From Hygrophila difformis (lineage: Eukaryota > Streptophyta > Magnoliopsida > Lamiales > Acanthaceae): a stretch of DNA of 64,000 nt. The notes beneath the pieces are model-generated. The model ran no database searches. It saw nothing but the letters and a program-made list of their open reading frames with translations, and was not told the DNA's origin. Below are positions 57,427-64,000 of this stretch, piece after piece. The stretch lies in contig JAOANR010000015.1 in NCBI GenBank assembly GCA_030278955.1, positions 17,641,073 to 17,705,072 of the forward strand, read 5' to 3'. How positions within the stretch are numbered: position 1 is the stretch's first letter; every line of letters begins with the position of its first letter. The position numbers and the translations under genes were made by a program.

Positions 57427-58842
57427 ATGACAGAACAAGAAACTGAAGAACAAAACAAAGGGAGGGAAGTGGAGGTACCACAAAAAGAATATCAACTTGT
57501 TGTTGATCCCTTCTTTCCCGATGTTTTAGTCAATTCTGTAATTCATGAAATCCCTTGTAATATGTATGAACAGGGTACATTTCAAGGAGGCGAACAAGCT
57601 GAAACTGAACATCAACTTGAGGGTGAACAACAAGAACAACATGAACAACCGGAGGACAACTCGGACTCTGAATGGGAGCAGGCACGCCAAGGGCAATCAG
57701 ATTCTGAGGGAACCTAAGAATCAACAGGATCGATTCGACCTGTTGGATTTTGGATAACCTCTACTTCTAAAGGCCGGATGGGTGTGCTCACAAAGAAATA
57801 CAAGAAGTTTCCCATCAAGAACGAAGATGATGTGATGAGGAGGTTCAATGGTAATGAACAGAATGCGTGAAGATATACGGCACTGTCTGAAGTGTTCATA
57901 CAGGATAAAGGGTTCAGTCCAGAAATGCTAAATCATCCAGTATTAATTGCTCTAAAGGAAAAGCACGAGTGGACTGAATTCCTTACACACCATGTCGAAC
58001 CTGGGATAGCAGAGTTAGTACGGGAGTTCTATTGTAACCTGAACGTTGCCCAAAAGAAGAGTTGGGTGCGAGGAGTTGATATCAACATATTTGGAGAATA
58101 TTTAAACAACTTCCTAGGCACACCAAACTGGAAATCAGAAATTCCGGCAGCGGAGATCTTGGAGAAAGGGACATGCAAGGCAGCAGAGAGGCCATATTAC
58201 GATAATATCACCAGATCCCTCACTGCCCCGAGCTACACTGGAGAATTCTGTTTCAAGGCAAAGCATCTCAAGCTAGAGTTCCAACCTACATATGACTTCT
58301 ACATGTCGAAGATTAGGCCCAACTCGCACGCACATGAGATGTCTGGTCGAATGCTAAAGGGTTTTGCTAAGATTTGGCATGGATTGAAGATCAATGTAGG
58401 AGAGCACATTTTTCATGTCATGACTACAAAGAGCTCCGGAAAATCAGCTGCCCTCTGCTATCCTAACCTCATCAGGAGGATTTGCCAAAACCAAGGAGTG
58501 GATTTATCAGTTTTCAGAGGGAGTGATCTTATTCACATGAACCCTCCTATCCCAGTTCCAAGGACTCGGGTAACTAATCCAGTCATGTATGTTATGCCAG
58601 CAAGAGGCGAAGGATCAGATGCCCAGTCCGGATACACTCTGAGGCAACCAGCTAAGCGCCAATCGCGAAAGAAGAAGACCCGTACTGAAGCGGTGCCTTC
58701 AACAGAAGAAGCTGGAATCCCCTCCACAGAGCCTGCCGAGTCTCATCCTGCACAAACAGACGAAGAAGAATATCCTCCTACAGACACTTCCACTCCAAGC
58801 CAATCACAAAGACATCCTGTTCGACCTCCTCGCAGAAGCTAG
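57427..58842 (+). pseudogene. Extra ORF E2: putative plant transposon protein domain
   Basis: Starts at an ATG 28 bp after E1 (M-T-E-Q-E-T-E-E) with a Gln/Glu-rich acidic head. In-frame stops are TAA at 57715-57717 and TGA at 57868-57870. The body (F-I-Q-D-K-G-F-S-P, W-V-R-G-V-D-I-N, Y-P-N-L-I-R-R-I-C) resembles the domain catalogued as putative plant transposon protein, found in the region behind pol of Athila-like elements. It is followed by a basic Lys/Arg cluster (K-R-Q-S-R-K-K-K-T-R) and a Thr/Pro/Ser tail. Function unknown; no membrane segment, so a true envelope role is doubtful. Confidence 0.7.
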
Positions 58843-58893
58843 AACATTTCTCAATTCCCAGCTGACTCTCAGACGATTGAAATTGTGAGCTGA

Positions 58894-59211
58894 ATGGGAG
58901 AATCAATGGTGCAGAGTGTCAAAAATCTTGTTGATGTCATTGTTTCGAATCAAGAAAGACAATTTCAGAAGGAAAACGAATTCAGACTGAGAATGCTCGA
59001 GAGAGAAGAAGAATTCAAATTGAGAGCGGCTGAGCGAGAAGAGAGAGCTGCTGAACGAGAAGAGAGGCAACATAGGGAACTGATAGAGAGCGAAGAAAAG
59101 AACATGAAGCTGATGGAGTCGATATTCAACACTCAAGCTCAAATGATGAACACCATACTCAGGAAGCTACCCTCACCTTCAAGAGATGATACCAGACCTC
59201 CCCCTCAATAG
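58894..59211 (+). CDS. Extra ORF E3: short coiled-coil protein
   Basis: A 105-codon ORF in the same frame as E2, separated from it by TAG at 58840-58842 and TGA at 58891-58893. It begins M-G-E-S-M-V-Q-S and is dominated by an A-E-R-E-E-R repeat-like stretch, with Leu/Met at heptad positions. It may have been the C-terminal coiled coil of E2. Confidence 0.5.
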   Translation: MGESMVQSVKNLVDVIVSNQERQFQKENEFRLRMLEREEEFKLRAAEREERAAEREERQHRELIESEEKNMKLMESIFNTQAQMMNTILRKLPSPSRDDTRPPPQ

Positions 59212-60956
59212 CTGGAAAAAAAGAGATTGAGTCTTAAAAGATCAAATCCATGTGAGCGTTAATGTAAACATCATACATTAGATTTTCCATTCATTCAGTG
59301 CACTTTCGATCAGACTGTTGGAAATCTATTATAACTGATGTATTTATTGCTTTCCACAAAGAGAATTGCGTTTTGAGTTCTCAAAAATATTTTGAAAAAG
59401 ATGTGTGGTAGTCCAAGATGAATAAGTGACTGCCATGCCAAAAACAAAGTTGTAACATGCCTGCATGTTTACAGTGTCTCTTTACTGCTTTCAATAACCA
59501 GCATAAAACAAACATAAATCTGTCACCTAAATTCACATATTGAATTTAGGCTAATGATGAAATTTTCAAACTATTAAATTGGGATAAAACAATTAAAAAA
59601 TCCAATGATATGATCACTTGGAAGAAATCCAATTAAATTGGGATAAAACAATTAAAAATATGCATGATACAAATTTTTGAGGTTTTGAGCTATAAAAATC
59701 AAATGATATGATCACTTGGAAGAAAAACAAAATTTTCATGTTGAGAATTTGATTGAATAAATTGCAAGAATTTTTCAAAGGCTAAATTTAAGAATAAATG
59801 TTGACATGATCAAACCATACCATGTGAGATCTGAGCCATGAGTCACTTTTACTCGTTATTTCTTTGTTGTATGAAAATCATTTCGATTAAAGGACACTAG
59901 AACTTGCAATTGAGACCGATTCAAGACCATGCCATATTCACAAAATCGAGCATATGATCGAGGCACTTAGAAAAACCCAAAATTTTGGCCTTCGTTTGAA
60001 ATCCAAACCCAAAAATATTCTTCCTTTAGGATTAACCATTCTGAGCCTTTAAGCCTAATTTTTCTTTGAAACCACTATATTTTTCCTAACCTTACAAGAA
60101 GACCAAGAAAATCAAACCCAAGTGTACATGAACCAATTCCACCAAGGCATTATAGTTTATGATCATAAAAAATATCAATCGGTATTCAAAAACCAATTCA
60201 AAAAAAAGAAAGAGAAAAAGAAGAAAAGAAAAGAAAAAGAAAAAAAAGAAAAAAAAATGTTGAGATCCATTCAACAAGAATAAATTGCAATTGACAAAGC
60301 AAATTAGACATAGTCTAATGTCATGCAATACGAAAATAAAAACAAAAGAAAGAAAGAAAAGTATGGATGATCATAGATTTTAAATAAAAACATGCCAAGT
60401 TATGGTGGAATGAATTCATGTCACTTCTCAACCCAATAATTCCCTGCCATACCAATGTTATAACCGTATGCCCCGTTTTAACCCTTAATAAGACCTCATG
60501 ATCTCGATTTGAAGAAATGAGCAGGTGGCGAGTTGGTCTAGTTGCAAGCTTATGGGAGAATTTGATTAAATTTGATTATGAGCGTAAATGTCCAAAATCC
60601 AATTTGAGAGTGAGTGAAATTTCCGCTTCTATTATATGTGAGGCTCTGTTTTGATTAATCAATGTTCATGTCATGCTTGAATTCAAGAATTAAGCCAATG
60701 ATATTTTCTAAACATACATTCAAGAAGAATTAACAATAATGATTGATTTGTATGCCTATTCAAGTGAGAAGTATCATTTCATTAAACACTGCAACCAAGA
60801 GAGTTTAATACTTGTAATTTCGATTGTCTTATCCCAATATAAAAAGAATGAAATTTTTGAGGCCACGCAAATGGATTGAATATGCAGAGTCCTTGCTCTT
60901 AGGAGCATTGACTCTAACTGATCGGGGACGATCAGTATTAAATGTGAGGATGTTGA
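59212..60956 (+). other. Athila copy B 3' non-coding sequence
   Basis: AT-rich, with no ORF of note. Short blocks are duplicated locally: ATTAAATTGGGATAAAACAA (near 59574 and 59632) and TGATATGATCACTTGGAAGA (near 59607 and 59705). An A/G microsatellite lies at 60200-60256. At its right end are a stem-loop (60917-60936) and the box AAATGTGAGGATGTTGAT (60940-60957). Confidence 0.6.
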
Positions 60957-62202
60957 TAATGGCCAAAATTGTCCATTATTTCCATTCCATTTCCGTGTCT
61001 GAGACGGACATTTTGATCGTATTCCCATCTTATTTTAACAAGAAAGCAGTTGAATGTGACAGATTAATGCGAGTTTGTAAGAATAATAAGCTGGTAATGG
61101 AAAACACAAAAATATGCAATTTTAATTGTATTTGTGTTAGAAAAACCCAAAACATGAAAAAAAAGGAAAAAGAAAAGAAAAAGTAATGAAAAGATGGGCA
61201 AAAGAATAAAATAGCCCACAAAAAATCAAAAAGATGGGAAAAGAATAAAAATCCACAAACTGAAATTTTGGTTAAGTATTGAAAACCAATGCAGTTTAGG
61301 CAATGCAGTTTATACCGCATTGCCCTCATTAACCGCATCGCGTCTGAAGATGAAGAAAAATGGCCCAAGTGTTGAGAGGCAATGCGAAATACCAATGCGG
61401 TATCATCAATGCGGTTTATACCGCATTGACCTTGAAACCGCATTGAAGGAAGAGACCCAGCAACAAAATGAAGTATTCAATGCAGTATTAAGCAATGCGG
61501 TTTATACCGCATTGACATGTATACCGCATTGCATCAAGCCAAAAAGGAGCCGAAAAGCAATACATGCAATGCGGAATAGCTCAATGCGGTTTCCTCGATG
61601 TGAATTAAAACCGCATTGAGGAAGTATACCGCATCCCCGCCTAAGACCAAGAGGAAGACCTCGTGCAATTCGATATGCACCAATGCGGTTTATACCGAAT
61701 TGGTTGAGGAGACCGAATTGAGTTTGAAATTGCATTCGGATGAAGCTGTGGAACACGTGAAGAATGCATGCCACTGCTAATGGACCCTGATGGGCCTAGG
61801 GGTCTGAAAAGAGAGTATAAAAGCTGACCTTCACCAACACTTGAAGACACTTCTTACACACTTGATACTGAGCAGGGAACAAGAAGCATAATCAGAAGGT
61901 TCTCCACCCCTTAAGTGTTAGGTAGGTAGTTTAGTTAGTTTATTTTCTTTGCATAATAGTTTAGTGTAGTTATTTAATCTTAGTTTAGTTTGTTTAAGCT
62001 GTTTCTACCAATTAGTGTAGTCATTTCCATATTCCTTACATGCTTTTTAGTTAAAATAAACCCTACCTTCAATCTAATGATGGTTTTGGGTTATTTATCA
62101 TGCTTTCAAATGTTGAATACAAGGAAAAATTCCAGAAATGGGTTTTGTTTCATGTGTTTGCACTCTTTAAATGCTTTCCTTAGTAATAAATATGTGAGAA
62201 TG
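60957..62202 (+). repeat. Athila-type 3' non-coding segment, duplicate of 14829-16077
   Basis: Parallel to 14829-16077 through TAATAAATATGTGAGAATG, where LTR copy C begins. Contains hairpin array H4. Confidence 0.8.
61287..61740. repeat. Hairpin array H4
   Basis: Counterpart of H1. Its first module is complete (CAATGCAGTTTATACCGCATTG-like core), whereas the H1 copy has lost 9 bp of the right inner arm. Confidence 0.8.
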
Positions 62203-64000
62203 TGAAACTTTTGACAAGTTTCACTAACACGAGTATTCTTTTTTTATAAAATATATCAGGATTGAATTTATTAAAAGAAAAGAGTTATGGTTCGTGGGAA
62301 AGGGGTTAAAGGATATATTTCACTTTTTATTACTCATGTGGGAAACTTCAATTTCAAACGGCGCTGTGGACCTCCCCGGCATGAAACTTTTGACAATTTC
62401 CTGCCTTGAAGATCCTTGCCATGAAATTTTTGACAAGTTCCCATTACATGAGTATTTTCTGGAACATAATAATCCTGGTTTTCAATTTTATTTAATGAAA
62501 CCAATTTATGAAGGCGGAGTTGGGATTAGGGATATATTTATAGGTTGTCACGTTTTTATTTACTCGTGTTAAGAAACTGTGCCCCCGAAAGCGCACGGAG
62601 TCAAAAATTGCAGTATTTATAGTAAGTACCGGATCGTTCACTGGAGGATGTGCGATAGAAGCAGGGCCCACGTCGTTTTATAAGATTTTCCACTCGGTTA
62701 CTCGATTCAAGTTTGTGTTTTGCCTATCAACTACTTGACAGAATTTAAACTAAGTTATGAAAGCAAATAAAATAAAGCAGATAAAATTATTCTAGAAAGC
62801 GAATTAAATTTAGTCTAATAAAGCAATTAAATTTATTCTAAGAAAGCAATTAAAATTTTCTACGAAAGCGGTTAAAATTATACTAAGCTATGTATCATTA
62901 ATCTAGGAAAGCATATTTAAATTGAGACAGAAGGGACAGGAAGAAAAGAATAAAAATTGGATAAGATTCAGATGAAATACAATTAAACTTCCATTTTAAT
63001 TACACAGATCTTTGCTTGGGATAATTCGTCAGTTAGCTAACTCTCATGCTTTCTCCACTATGTTCCCTTTAACAGACAGGTACTTACAGCGAGAATTTAC
63101 ATGCTCTTAAGACCTCAAAATCTAAGATAACACAAATTAATAACTGCCCCTGCCGAGGTATGTTATTTATCTGTGGTGGATAAGCAACACCTAACATATC
63201 ATTAGTTGATATGCCAAGTACTCCTATCATTCCCCCATGTCACACCCAAAGATTTTAATCAAGCCTGAACTATCCCTTAACTATCAGTCCTAGTAGCAGT
63301 TACACAACTCTCAATACAACCGAGTGACCTCTAATGAAAGCATTTAAAAGAAAGCGATAAAGAAAGCATTTAAAATCATATCACTTGGAGGTTTGAAAGT
63401 TTGACCCTGGTAGTAAAAGAAAGCCCCCAGTCAGAATGACCGGATGTGGATCAAGAATTCCCTATTGTCGGTGAACCGCTCGCAGTGTTCACTTCCCGTC
63501 GGGTGGTTATGAGATACAAACTAATGAAACGAACTAATAAATTAGTTCGTTCCGGATGCACTCACTCGGGACTCAAAAATAGGCTTTGGCAGAAGAGGAT
63601 AGTAGTTGAAAGAATACTCAACCCTACCTTAGAAAATAACCAAGGCCCGAATGTTGTTCCTCTGGTATTATCTGTCACACCTTATCGGAATCCAAGTGGA
63701 ATCTGACCCAGTGCAATATTTAATATAAGATTTCCAACAAACAACAATTTTGGAAAATAATTGATATTTGAAAATCATTCCCTAAACAGGTACTAGACTC
63801 TAAATTAAAACACAGATCCTTTCAGTCTAGATGAGACATACTCGCTGACTCTGCTTCTAATTTCCCAAAATCAACCCCCAGTCAGATATGAGTTAGTCAT
63901 AACTGTGGAATTTATCCCTTACTCAGATCCGGATTTTATAAATGAATTTTTGTTGGAAATTTATTATGAGACATCTGATTAAAATCAAGACTCCTATGTC
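62203..64000 (-). repeat. Athila-type LTR copy C, minus orientation, partial and rearranged
   Basis: Starts TGAAACTTTTGAC at 62203, like the primer-side edge of copy A. From about 62420 it runs parallel to copy A (7000-8570) to the window edge. The first 220 bp are a patchwork: an LTR-end segment, a primer-site remnant (62357-62380), the LTR end again at 62382, and a third decayed restart at 62422. It is probably the left LTR of a minus-oriented insertion, or a solo LTR. Confidence 0.7.

Larger units (their letters stand above)
17564..62202 (+). mobile_element. Athila-type Ty3/gypsy retrotransposon copy B, with nested insertions
   Basis: Order: 5' LTR (17564-17982 and 29142-30966), tRNA-Asp primer site, gag, protease, reverse transcriptase, RNase H, integrase, post-pol region, extra-ORF cassette, and 3' non-coding sequence with hairpins. 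Reverse transcriptase before integrase, the D-L-G protease motif, the tRNA-Asp primer and a large ORF region behind pol all fit the Athila lineage. Nested inside are a chromovirus (17983-29136) and a LINE (37147-52263) that itself holds a gag-only LTR element. A same-orientation 3' LTR is not seen; sequence ends at the minus-oriented LTR copy C. Confidence 0.8.

Noticed and set aside
60092..60328. Minus-strand ORF with a Phe/Leu run resembling a membrane protein
   Set aside because: The run is the complement of an A/G microsatellite in non-coding sequence.

Overview
This window looks like repeat-rich heterochromatin from a flowering plant. It is AT-rich, and almost every readable protein is a plant transposable-element protein: Ty1/copia Sirevirus, Ty3/gypsy Athila-type and chromovirus polyproteins, and a plant L1 LINE. 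I found no credible host gene, rRNA or tRNA gene. Most element genes are broken by stop codons or frameshifts. The least damaged are the chromovirus polyprotein (21013-25515, split from its chromodomain by one stop codon) and a small coiled-coil ORF upstream of it (25810-26157).

Layout. 1-6226: a minus-strand Sirevirus whose 3' end runs off the left edge. It sits inside the interior of a minus-strand Athila-type element whose 5' LTR is 6960-9310 (copy A). 9311-13142: AT-rich DNA with an array of 26-bp palindromes (9613-10021), a CACTA element inserted at its right end (10045-11492) and a SINE-like piece inside that. 13143-14826: a chromovirus pol fragment. 14829-17563: 3' non-coding sequence of an Athila-type element, full of hairpin modules, one of them split by a hAT-type MITE (16981-17390). 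17564-62202: a plus-strand Athila-type element (copy B). Its 5' LTR is split by a complete minus-strand chromovirus (17983-29136). It continues with a tRNA-Asp primer site, gag and pol (31193-37103), a post-pol region, and an extra-ORF cassette (54900-59211). A LINE (37147-52263) sits 27 bp after the pol stop codon, and inside the LINE's ORF1 sits an LTR element that carries only gag (38512-45280). 62203-64000: a third, minus-oriented copy of the Athila-type LTR (copy C) running off the right edge.

The insertions can be ordered. Copy B is oldest. The chromovirus entered its LTR (TSD GCGAT/GTGAT) and the LINE entered behind pol (17-bp TSD). The gag-only element later entered the LINE (TSD TGTGT). 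By eye the LTR pairs of the chromovirus and of the gag-only element each differ at a little over 1 percent of sites, so both look recent.

The most unusual material is in the Athila-type family. First, arrays of nested, mirror-symmetric hairpins built from the half-site CAATGCGGT; the two arms change together from tier to tier. Second, a stem-loop followed by the box AAATGTGAGGATGTTGAT, seen four times at the borders of element modules. Third, a large extra-ORF cassette whose N-terminal part I do not recognise. All family assignments come from reading the sequence by eye; no database search was possible.
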